Shown here: positions 54,906 to 64,000 of the stretch, in pieces
Position numbering within the stretch: position 1 is the stretch's first letter
How the letters are laid out: the number at the start of each line of letters is the position of its first letter
Source: Halarchaeum grantii
GTDB taxonomy: Archaea; Halobacteriota; Halobacteria; Halobacteriales; Halobacteriaceae
DNA length: 64,000 bases
Direction: 5' to 3'
Assembly: GCF_014647455.2 (NCBI RefSeq)
Contig: NZ_BMPF01000003.1
Location: 124,001-188,000 of the forward strand
The notes under the pieces: generated by a model
What the model saw: only the letters and a program-made list of their open reading frames with translations
The model's database searches: none
Told to the model about the DNA's origin: nothing
Position numbers and translations under genes: made by a program

Positions 54906-56252
54906 ATGGACTCGGACCGGTGGCTCTACTCGCTCTCGCTCTCCGCCGTCGCCTCCAGCGTCGCCGGCCTGCTCGTCCCGCTCTATATCGTCCAGCTCGG
55001 CGGCGGGTCGGCCGCGCTCGGGCTCTCCGCGTCGCTCTCCTCGCTCGTCGGCGCGCCCGGCGCGGTGCTCGCCGGCCGCTACGCCGACCGCACCGGGAAC
55101 CGTCGCGGCGTCGTCCTCGTCGCGCTCGGCGCGGGCGCGGTCGCGCTCACCCTCCTCCCGTTCCTGAAGACGGTGCCCGCCGTCATCGTCGTGAACGCCG
55201 TGCTCGCGTTCTCGCTCGCCGCCATCTCGCCGGTCGTCACGATGCTCGTCGTCGCGAACGCCGCCGAGTCGAACTGGAACAGCCGCATCGCCCGCCTGAA
55301 CACGTTCCAGGGCTACGGCTCGACCGCCGGCCTCGTCATCGGCACCGTCTGGACGGTCGGCGTCGCCACCGTCCTCGCGACCGAAGTCGTTCAGGAGTCG
55401 CTGTTCGCGCTCGCGGCCGCGTTCGGCGTCGCCGCCGCCGTCCTCGGCGCGCGCTCGCTCCCCCGTGAGGCCGCCCTCGACGTCGGCCCGCGCCGCTCCA
55501 GTCGCGTCGCCACAATCCTCTCGCGGACCGCGCGCAACACGCAGGACGCGACGTTCTCCTTCGGGACGAACCGCGTCTTCTGGGCGTCGCGCGCGCTCTC
55601 GTTCGCGCGCCTGCGTCGCCTCCGCAGCGAGCTGCCGCGCCCGCTCTGGCTCTACTTCCTCGCGGCGTTCTGCTTCTTCACCGGCTTCTCCGTCTTCTGG
55701 GCGCCGCTCCCGCTCTACCTCAAGTCCACGCTGGGCTTCGACTCCGGCGGCGTCTTCGCGCTCTACCTCGTGAACAACCTCGCCTCGGCGGTCTTCTTCG
55801 AGCGCGCGGGCGTCCTCAGCGGCCAGCGCGACATCCGGGTCGTGCAGGGCGGCGCCCTCGCGCTCCGCGCCGGTGCGTTCGTCGGCGTCGCCGGCCTCGG
55901 CCTCGTCGGCGGGAGCGCGCTCACCGGGGGCGGCCTCGGGCCGCTCGCCGCCGTCGGCGCGCTCCTCTTCGTCGTCGGCGTCTCGTGGGCGTTCATCGCC
56001 GTCACCGGCACCGCCATCGTCTCGCGGTTCGCGCCCGCGAACGCCCGTGGCGCCATCCTCGGGACGTACGCGGCGCTCTCCGCCATCGCGGGCGCGGTCG
56101 GCGGCCTCCTCGGCGGGTGGGTCGCGTCCTATCGCTTCGACGTGGCGTTCGTGCTCGCCGCCGCTCTCGTCGTCACCGGCGCCGCCCTCGTCTACGGCGC
56201 GAAGCGCCTCTCGGAGGCGACGGCGTCCCCGCCCGCGACACCGAGCACGTAG
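54906..56252 (+). CDS. MFS transporter
   Basis: A protein of 448 residues, 12 hydrophobic segments in two halves separated by a basic cytoplasmic loop of about 60 residues. The first-half loop motif RYADRTGNRRGVVLVALG is typical. It is not closely like the two MFS paralogs at 37246 and 40539. The substrate is unknown. It lies 99 bases after the aldolase gene on the same strand. Confidence 0.82.
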   Translation: MDSDRWLYSLSLSAVASSVAGLLVPLYIVQLGGGSAALGLSASLSSLVGAPGAVLAGRYADRTGNRRGVVLVALGAGAVALTLLPFLKTVPAVIVVNAVLAFSLAAISPVVTMLVVANAAESNWNSRIARLNTFQGYGSTAGLVIGTVWTVGVATVLATEVVQESLFALAAAFGVAAAVLGARSLPREAALDVGPRRSSRVATILSRTARNTQDATFSFGTNRVFWASRALSFARLRRLRSELPRPLWLYFLAAFCFFTGFSVFWAPLPLYLKSTLGFDSGGVFALYLVNNLASAVFFERAGVLSGQRDIRVVQGGALALRAGAFVGVAGLGLVGGSALTGGGLGPLAAVGALLFVVGVSWAFIAVTGTAIVSRFAPANARGAILGTYAALSAIAGAVGGLLGGWVASYRFDVAFVLAAALVVTGAALVYGAKRLSEATASPPATPST

Positions 56253-56263
56253 GCCTGATCCGG

Positions 56264-58420
56264 TCAGCCGCGAACGAACGGCGTGAGCGCGAGCGCGACG
56301 AGCGCACCGAGGAAGCCGGCCCGGCCGCCCGACGGGCCGGTCCCCGACGGGGCGGACGTGGGCGCGGACGTCAACGTTTGCTCGGCGTCGCGCGTCGTCG
56401 TGGGCCAGTCGGCGCGGGAGTCGGTCGCGCTCGCCGCGTCGCTCTCATCGGACGCGTCCGTCGTCGTCACCGTCTCCGGTGGGTCACTCGTCGTGGTCGC
56501 GGTCGTCGTCGGCTCGGCAGTGGTGGTATCGGCCTCGTCGGCCTCGCCGCCGTCGCTCTCGCCACCACCGCTACCGCCGTCGACGTAGACGACTTCGGTC
56601 TCGGTGTCCTCGCTCGCCCCGAGGACGGTGACGGTTCGCGTGTCGGTCGCTCGGTTCCCGGCGGCGTCGACGACGGTGAGCGTCGCGGCGTACGTGCCGG
56701 GGGCGTCGTACGTGTGCGTCGTCGACACGCCGGTCGCCGTCGCGCCGTCGCCGAAGCGCCACGCGTAGCGGACGATGCGGCCGGCGTCGCGCGAGGCGTC
56801 ACCGTCGAAGCCGACGAGGGTGTCGGCGTGCACCGTCACGTTCGGGCCGCCGTCCGCGATGGGGCGCGTGCCGTCGATTGCGAGCGAGCCCGTCGACGCG
56901 GTCCCCGAGTGGTCGTACTCGTTCGTCGCGTTCACGACGAGCGTCACCGTCCCCGTTGTCGCGTTCGTCGTCACCGGAACCGTCGCCGCGTACGTGTCGT
57001 TCGCCGTCCGTGTGAGGGTGACAGTGCCCGCGCCGAACGCCGTGGCGTCCGCCGTCACCGAACGGAGCGCGGACGCGTTCTCGACGGCGGCGGCCACGCG
57101 AACGCGCCCGTCGAGGCCGACCGGCGGACTGCCGTTGACGGCCGTGAGCGTCGCGTTCGACACCGACGGTTGTGAGGTGTCGACGCGCGCCGCGTCGGTC
57201 TGTCTGTCCGCACCGTCCGCGCCCCCGCCGTCCACGGCCGCGCGAAGCGTCGCCACGTAGTCGCCGTCGGCGCCGACGGTCGTCCGCGCGCGGTACTCGT
57301 ACGGCCCGTCACCGGACGCCTCGAAGTCGTCGCGCGTGAGGACCGCGTCGTCCGGCCCGGAAATCGTGGCGTTGATGCGTTCGAGGCGCTCGTCGCTCGT
57401 GAACGACACCGAGAGCGTGCGCGCAGACGGGTTCGCGAGCGCGAAGTTCGAGATCGTCGGTGCGGGCCGGGGCGCCACCGTCGCGACGCCCACGCTGGCG
57501 GTCACCGGGCGCGACGCCCCGTCGGGGCCGCTCACCGCACCGGACGGCCCGCCGAGCGCCGCGTACTGGAGGTGGAAGTCGTCGCTCCCGACGTAGAGGA
57601 GGTCGGGGCTCCCGTCGCCCGTCCAGTCGCCGTCGCCGACCGGGGCCTTCGCGGGCGTCTGCTTCGCGTCCACCGGCGTCTTCGACCCGTCGGCGGCGAG
57701 CAGGCCGAGCGTCTGACTCCCCGTCACGTAGGGGACGCGCGGGACGCCGTCGCCGTCGAAGTCCGCCGGCGCGCCGACGCCGAGGCCGTAGTTCGACCCG
57801 AAGGAGGAGAACCCCGTCGAGGACACGGTCGCGCCGTCGTAGTACTTCAGCGTGCTCGAGCTCCCGAGGAAGAGCAGGTCGCGCGTCCCGTCACCGTCGT
57901 AGTCGGCGACGCCGACGACGCCGTTCGTGGCGAGCGTGCCGCCGTCGGGGCCGGTGACGGCCGTCGGCGACGTCCCGGCTCGGACCCGGTAGAGTCGGCC
58001 GTCGCTCGCGGCCTCGTAGTAGACGCTCACACGGCCGTCCCCGTCCCAATCACCGGTCGCGATGACGCCTTTTCCCGTGTCCGCGTCCGAGGTGAGCGTC
58101 CGGGCCGTCCCGTTCATGTCGACGATGCGGAGCGCCCCATCGGTACTCACGTACGGCGCCTCGAGGCGGCCGTCACCGTCGAGGTCCGCGACGCGCCCGA
58201 CGTGCGATATCGACCCGGTGACGCCGAGCGACGCCGTGGTCCCGTCCGCATAGACGACGGTGAGCGTGCCGCCGTCGTCGGCGTAGGCGGCGACCGGAGT
58301 GGCCGAGGTGTCTGCCGCCGCACCGCCGACACCGACGCCGGCAGCGAGGAGGCTCACGACGACGATGAGCGAGACGAGCAGTCGCGTCAGGCCGTGTGTC
58401 GGGAATGAGCGCGAACGCAT
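56264..58420 (-). CDS. Secreted FG-GAP/VCBS-like repeat protein with PKD domain
   Basis: A protein of 718 residues. A signal peptide (RLLVSLIVVVSLLAAGVGVG) is followed by repeated Asp-rich calcium-loop units (VADLDGDGRLEAPYVSTDGA, GDWDGDGRVSVYYEA, VADYDGDGTRDLLFLG), the FG-GAP/VCBS pattern. Ig-like domains come next, and a PKD domain near residues 545-640 (YAWRFGDGATATGVSTTHTY). A Thr/Ser-rich acidic stalk and the hydrophobic tail GGRAGFLGALVALALTPFVRG close the protein. The tail resembles a PGF-CTERM signal but lacks PGF. Surface adhesion or ligand binding is likely. An 8-base G tract lies just before its start (58427-58434). Confidence 0.83.
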   Translation of the reverse strand: MRSRSFPTHGLTRLLVSLIVVVSLLAAGVGVGGAAADTSATPVAAYADDGGTLTVVYADGTTASLGVTGSISHVGRVADLDGDGRLEAPYVSTDGALRIVDMNGTARTLTSDADTGKGVIATGDWDGDGRVSVYYEAASDGRLYRVRAGTSPTAVTGPDGGTLATNGVVGVADYDGDGTRDLLFLGSSSTLKYYDGATVSSTGFSSFGSNYGLGVGAPADFDGDGVPRVPYVTGSQTLGLLAADGSKTPVDAKQTPAKAPVGDGDWTGDGSPDLLYVGSDDFHLQYAALGGPSGAVSGPDGASRPVTASVGVATVAPRPAPTISNFALANPSARTLSVSFTSDERLERINATISGPDDAVLTRDDFEASGDGPYEYRARTTVGADGDYVATLRAAVDGGGADGADRQTDAARVDTSQPSVSNATLTAVNGSPPVGLDGRVRVAAAVENASALRSVTADATAFGAGTVTLTRTANDTYAATVPVTTNATTGTVTLVVNATNEYDHSGTASTGSLAIDGTRPIADGGPNVTVHADTLVGFDGDASRDAGRIVRYAWRFGDGATATGVSTTHTYDAPGTYAATLTVVDAAGNRATDTRTVTVLGASEDTETEVVYVDGGSGGGESDGGEADEADTTTAEPTTTATTTSDPPETVTTTDASDESDAASATDSRADWPTTTRDAEQTLTSAPTSAPSGTGPSGGRAGFLGALVALALTPFVRG

Positions 58421-58553
58421 GGGGTTGGGGGGGGACGGGCCGCTGGAAGACGTCGAGAGACGGGGTAGCCAGCCTGAAAAGCGCGATGGCCACCTCCCGG
58501 CAGTGAGCGAGCCGAAACCACCTTTTAGGCCCACGGAACCCCAAGGCCAAGGT

Positions 58554-58937
58554 ATGTCTGCCGTCGATTCCTACCGGCCCGGTTCTTGCAACATCGGCGT
58601 CCAAGAGCGGCGACGCCGCTACGTCTACGCGGCGGCGGGGTTCGTCGTCGCCGCCGCGCTGGTCGCCGCCGTCGCCGTCGGCGCGCTCCCCGAAGCCCTC
58701 GTGCCGGCGGTCTTCGTCCCGCTCGCCGTCGGCATCGAGTGGTTCCTACAGGCCTCGAGGTCCTTCTGCGTCGTCCTCGGAACGTTCGGCAAGTACAGCT
58801 TCGAAGCGGCCGGCGAAGTCGGCACCGTCGACGACCCCGACGCCCGCCGCGAGGACCGGAGCTCTGCCATCCGGATCACCGCGACGTCCGTCGCCGTTGC
58901 CGCCCTCCTCACCGCCGTCGCCTACGTCGCGGTCTGA
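58554..58937 (+). CDS. Small membrane protein with conserved SCNIG N-terminus
   Basis: A protein of 127 residues with about three hydrophobic segments: YVYAAAGFVVAAALVAAVAV, ALVPAVFVPLAVGIEW and ATSVAVAALLTAVAY. The N-terminus carries SCNIGVQERRRR, and a second Cys lies in RSFCVVLG. The family is not recognised. TATA-like CCTTTTAGG at 58521-58529 is about 30 bases upstream, and the start context (GGTATG) gives a short leader. Function unknown. Confidence 0.68.
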   Translation: MSAVDSYRPGSCNIGVQERRRRYVYAAAGFVVAAALVAAVAVGALPEALVPAVFVPLAVGIEWFLQASRSFCVVLGTFGKYSFEAAGEVGTVDDPDARREDRSSAIRITATSVAVAALLTAVAYVAV

Positions 58938-58952
58938 ATCGCCGAACGGGTC

Positions 58953-60911
<1,959 letters not shown>

Positions 60912-61051
60912 TGCCGGTGAGTGGGCGCCGACCCGTATAACGCTCGGGAAGGCGGCGCCGACCACACCACCCGATGGCGGTGTGCGAGGACCAGCGGAAG
61001 CGGTGCGGTGGCCCGCACGCCTTTAGCGGTCCGGCACCTTGCGTCCGCGTG

Positions 61052-62038
61052 ATGGCAGGGCGGGACCTCGCCGGACTCGGACAGCGCCTCTATCGGTGGG
61101 CGGCGTTCACCGCCGACAGACGCATCCTCACGACGCTCGTCCTCCTCGTCGGCTTCGCCCTCTTCGGGCCCGTCGCCGGCTTCGTCCTCCCCACCGCGAA
61201 GAACCCGCTCGCCGACTCCAGCCCCACCATCTCCCTCGTGTCCGCGCTCCTCAGCGGGACGTTCTTCCTCTTCAGCATCGTCGTCACCGTCAACACCCTC
61301 TTCGTCTCCCAACAACAGCACCCGCTCGGCCAGCAGTTCGGCCGCGTCCAGAGCGTCGTCGAGTACCGACGCCAACTCGAGGACGTCGTCGACACCGAGC
61401 ACGTCCCCGCCGAACCCGATGCGCTCCTTCGGCTCCTCTCCGGGAGCATCCTCCGGCGCGCCCAGTACGTCGAGGCGGAGATCGGCGCCGCCGACTTCGA
61501 ACTGCGCGAGGACCTCGACGGCTACGTCGAAACGCTCGCCGAGGAGACCGGCGAGATGAACCGCGGCCTCGAAGACGCCGACACCACCCTCGACGTCGTC
61601 CTCGCGACCATGGACTACGACCACGACAAACAGATCCACGACCTCCGCGCGATCCGCGTCACCCACGCCGACGACCTCGACGCCCAGACCGCGGAACGCA
61701 TCGACGAGATGCTTCGCCTCCTCCAGTACGCCGCCACCGCCCGCGAGTACTTCAAGACGCTCTACACGCGCGAGGACCTCGCCGCGCTCTCCCGCGACCT
61801 CGTCCTCACCGCCGTCCCCACCGCCGCCATCGTCGCCGCCTTCATGCACTTCCTCAACGACCTCCCCGACAGCAACCTCCTCGTCGTCGGCGTCGAGGCC
61901 GTCGCCTTCGCGCCCTTCGTCCTCGTCGGCGCCTACGTCTTACGCGTCACCCTCGTCAACAGCGCCCAACCCGCCGCCGGCCAGTTCGTCGTCGGCGACG
62001 ACCGCGGAGATATCGAGGGCATACCGGACGGGGACTAA
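61052..62038 (+). CDS. Four-helix membrane protein with central helical domain, unknown function
   Basis: A protein of 328 residues. Two transmembrane helices at the N-terminus (ILTTLVLLVGFALFGPVAGF and VSALLSGTFFLFSIVVTVNT) and two near the C-terminus enclose a hydrophilic helical middle of about 170 residues with EYRRQLEDVVDTEHVPAEPD. No catalytic motif is recognised. TATA-like CTTTAGC at 61021-61027 puts transcription start near the ATG at 61052, so it is close to leaderless. Confidence 0.68.
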   Translation: MAGRDLAGLGQRLYRWAAFTADRRILTTLVLLVGFALFGPVAGFVLPTAKNPLADSSPTISLVSALLSGTFFLFSIVVTVNTLFVSQQQHPLGQQFGRVQSVVEYRRQLEDVVDTEHVPAEPDALLRLLSGSILRRAQYVEAEIGAADFELREDLDGYVETLAEETGEMNRGLEDADTTLDVVLATMDYDHDKQIHDLRAIRVTHADDLDAQTAERIDEMLRLLQYAATAREYFKTLYTREDLAALSRDLVLTAVPTAAIVAAFMHFLNDLPDSNLLVVGVEAVAFAPFVLVGAYVLRVTLVNSAQPAAGQFVVGDDRGDIEGIPDGD

Positions 62039-62047
62039 GAGGGAGCG

Positions 62048-63592
62048 TTACGTCGTCTTCGCCGTGTCCGTCGAGGCACCGTCGGGTTCGACGTCGAGTT
62101 TGTCGTCGTCCTCGAACGTCGCGCCGGTTACGACAACCGTGTACGTAGTGTTGTCGACGGTCGCGACAATCACGTTGTTCGGGCCTCCGCCGGTCATGAA
62201 CCTGGCGTCGGAGAGATCGATATCTCCGGTGTGGGCCGTGATCGAGAGAGAACGCTGCCCGCGTTTATCGATTTCAACGTCCGACGCAGAGAGGTTGACG
62301 TCGCCAGCCGTCGCTTTGACCTCGATCGATCCTCGGGTGGAGACATCCACGGCAGGCGCGACAACCGACTCCCCAGTCATCGTTATCGTCGCGCTGTTCA
62401 TCGATTTCTCGGAGTGGACCGTCACGTTACGTAGGTCGAGCGTTCCGGAGGTTGCCTCAATATCGGCAGGCCCTGAACTGGTGAGTGAGGAATCAACTGC
62501 GGTCATCGTGTTCCCGGTCAGCGTGAGCGTCGGATTATTGAGCGATTTCTCGGAGTGTATTCTCGAATCCTTAACGGAGAGCTCGCCGCCCGTCGCCGTA
62601 AGCTTGAGGAGACTGTCACTGATGATCTCCGAGTTGTCGCGTACTTCCACGCTCGTCCCAGTAATCGAGAGCACGGACTTCTTCGCGTCTTTCGTCTCCG
62701 TCACTGTCGAGTTGCTAATAGAGACCGTGTCCGCGGCGCTGATGTCGAGGCGCCCCTTCGAGCGTACCGTCGAGTTCGTGAGTTCGACGTTCGCGCCAGA
62801 GAACGTGGCCTCGGTTAGATCGCGGTCGTTCCCCACTTCCGCACCGTCGAGACGGAGACAGCCGCGTGCGACGAGCGATATGCCGGCCTTCGGCCCCTTG
62901 TTCGCGTTCACGAGCGTTCCCGCGAAGTAGATTTCGTCCGCACGGATTACTGCGCCCTTATCCGGATGGATCGTCACGCTCTCCGGAACGATCAGGGGTA
63001 CCTCGGTGTCGAGTCCGGTACCCAGATCGGGCGTCGGTTCACCAGCGTCATACGCTCCGTTCCCGTTGGTGTCGAGGAACGCCTCATCCGTACCGATTCC
63101 CGACCAGTCGACCGGACAGACGCTGGTACCGCTCTCGACGTCACTGTCATCATTCGTCACGGGCGTGGTCGTGTTCGTGAAGCGCTCGACGTCGAGGACG
63201 TCGTTCTTCGGCGTGTAGACGACGTAGACCTTCGTCAGGTGGCCGTCGAGCGTGTCGCTGTAGTCGTAGTGCCACGTCGAGGCGGGGTCGAAGTCGCCGC
63301 CGCCGTCGATGGTTCCGTCGGTGAAGGGGACGCGGACGCTGTCGGTCTCGGACTTGAGGACGGCCTCGAGCGTGTCGGGGTCGAAGCTGTCGCCACCGAG
63401 GTGGACGACGTCGACGGTCGTGTCGTTCGCGCTGACGTCGACCTGCCCGACGGTGTGGCCGGCGGCGCTCCCGTCGAGCGAGTGGTCGATGTAGGCGGCG
63501 CCGCTGGCCGTCACCGTAATCGCGACGATACCCGTCAGTAGGAGCGTGGCGAGTACGCTGCTCACTCCCCGTGAATCGGTGCTGGTTCCCAT
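62048..63592 (-). CDS. Pilin-like N-terminus fused to a long repeat-rich beta surface domain
   Basis: A protein of 514 residues. The N-terminus (STDSRGVSSVLATLLLTGIV then AITVTASGAAYIDHSL) looks like the class III signal and helix of haloarchaeal type IV pilins. The middle has LDTNGNGAYDAGEPTPD, a calcium-like Asp/Asn loop. The C-terminal half repeats short beta units of Ser/Thr-rich pattern (RIHSEKSLNNPTLTLTG, TVHSEKSMNSATITMTG), suggesting a beta-helix. Pilins are usually 120-200 residues, so this would be an adhesin displayed on or near pili. Base composition changes inside the gene (see findings). The start at 63592 fits the pilin signal length. Confidence 0.75.
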   Translation of the reverse strand: MGTSTDSRGVSSVLATLLLTGIVAITVTASGAAYIDHSLDGSAAGHTVGQVDVSANDTTVDVVHLGGDSFDPDTLEAVLKSETDSVRVPFTDGTIDGGGDFDPASTWHYDYSDTLDGHLTKVYVVYTPKNDVLDVERFTNTTTPVTNDDSDVESGTSVCPVDWSGIGTDEAFLDTNGNGAYDAGEPTPDLGTGLDTEVPLIVPESVTIHPDKGAVIRADEIYFAGTLVNANKGPKAGISLVARGCLRLDGAEVGNDRDLTEATFSGANVELTNSTVRSKGRLDISAADTVSISNSTVTETKDAKKSVLSITGTSVEVRDNSEIISDSLLKLTATGGELSVKDSRIHSEKSLNNPTLTLTGNTMTAVDSSLTSSGPADIEATSGTLDLRNVTVHSEKSMNSATITMTGESVVAPAVDVSTRGSIEVKATAGDVNLSASDVEIDKRGQRSLSITAHTGDIDLSDARFMTGGGPNNVIVATVDNTTYTVVVTGATFEDDDKLDVEPDGASTDTAKTT

Positions 63593-63626
63593 GGTAGGTT
63601 CCGGACCCCGTCGTCCCCCGGATTCA

Positions 63627-63648
63627 TCACTAGTTTGTAATGTAGTGA
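63627..63648. promoter_or_regulatory. Inverted repeat in the promoter of the pilin-like gene
   Basis: TCACTA (63627-63632) and TAGTGA (63643-63648) are perfect inverted repeats with a 10-base AT-rich spacer, about 35-56 bases upstream of the start at 63592. A TATA-like CCTTATG (minus strand) lies next to it. It could be a regulator site. The rest of the 258-base region between the two divergent genes holds no supported gene. Confidence 0.4.
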
Positions 63649-63850
63649 CATAAGGGTTTCCTCCCGCCCGCCGAGTGCGTCCGGAGCGTGGTTCTCGACT
63701 CGTGTGCGACCCGAGCGAGTGCGTCCCGGTCGTCGGCATTCCGTGGCCGCTCGGGGAGTGGGCGGTGAATCGCCCGACTGCGGGTCGAGCGGCGTCGCGC
63801 GACCCGTGCGGCCGGTGGAGTATAAGTCGTCGGCGGGCGTAGTCGTGCGC

Positions 63851-64000
63851 GTGAGCTACACGATCGACACGCGAGTCGATGGACCGTTCGAGGATGTCGT
63901 CGCGACGACCGAGGAGGAGCTGGCCGAGGAGGGGTTCGGCGTCCTCTGCGACGTCGACGTGCAGGCGACGATGAAGGAGAAGCTCGACGCGGAGGTCCGC
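63851..64000 (+). CDS. DUF302 domain protein, partial, C-terminus outside window
   Basis: The first 50 codons from a GTG at 63851 are seen: MSYTIDTRVDGPFEDVVATT followed by EEELAEEGFGVLCDVDVQAT and MKEKLDAEVR. The pattern (Phe-x-x-Val, GFGVLCDVDVQATMKEKL) is the DUF302 family (COG3439), small alpha/beta proteins of unknown role. TATA-like TATAAG near 63822 is about 25 bases upstream, so it is probably leaderless. Confidence 0.85.
   Translation, partial: MSYTIDTRVDGPFEDVVATTEEELAEEGFGVLCDVDVQATMKEKLDAEVR

Overview
The window is GC-rich, densely packed chromosomal DNA from a halophilic archaeon (class Halobacteria). Three things show this. Most proteins are very acidic and poor in Lys. Many genes begin within a few bases of where an archaeal TATA box about 25 bases upstream would start transcription, or overlap the previous gene by ATGA or GTGA. 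The marker genes are also archaeal: initiation factor aIF-1A, a haloarchaeal fructose-PTS/GlpR locus, Cys-type Thi4, PGF-CTERM-like surface proteins and Tat lipoproteins. No rRNA, tRNA, CRISPR array, transposase or integrase was seen. No gene-free stretch exceeds 300 bases. Genus and species were not assigned.

Layout, left to right. (1) 1-5195, minus strand: a partial photolyase-related gene, a MrfA/YprA-like helicase, a MrfB/YprB-like exonuclease and a winged-helix regulator, which together look like a DNA-repair block. (2) 5353-9499, plus: hydantoinase/oxoprolinase subunits HyuA and HyuB and a small membrane protein. (3) 9556-17720: two divergent surface proteins, one with a Thr stalk and PGF-CTERM-like tail, the other a 2,323-residue protein of CARDB and Ig-like repeats. 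(4) 17787-26293, minus: a rhomboid-like protein, a CDGSH protein and a five-gene operon resembling a cytoplasmic formate dehydrogenase. Its large subunit is split, a second molybdopterin subunit is present, and the NuoF-like subunit is diverged. (5) 26507-30808, minus: two PQQ-propeller Tat lipoproteins, an unknown protein and an EamA transporter.

(6) 30875-36687: intracellular alpha-glucan genes (4-alpha-glucanotransferase, GT4 glycosyltransferase, GH13 hydrolase) with two unknown proteins between them. (7) 36814-42961: an HMA-like protein, two paralogous MFS transporters on either side of DsbB and carbamate kinase, an HpcH/HpaI aldolase and aIF-1A. The first MFS gene has a palindromic operator and a leader ORF. 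(8) 43131-50048: a complete fructose phosphotransferase locus, glpR-pfkB-ptfC-ptfA-ptsH-ptsI-ptfB-fba, in the gene order I recall for Haloferax volcanii. It brings fructose in as fructose-1-phosphate, phosphorylates it to fructose-1,6-bisphosphate and cleaves that. (9) 50215-56252: Thi4, a TetR regulator with a putative self-operator very like the one at the first MFS gene, an alpha/beta hydrolase, a class I aldolase and a further MFS transporter. (10) 56264-64000: a secreted FG-GAP/PKD protein, an ABC exporter, membrane proteins, a pilin-like beta-repeat surface protein of mixed base composition, and a partial DUF302 gene.

The best-supported unusual points are the architecture of the formate-dehydrogenase-like operon, the matching TetR-type operators 15.7 kb apart, the leader ORF overlapping the MFS start, and the composition break inside the pilin-like gene.
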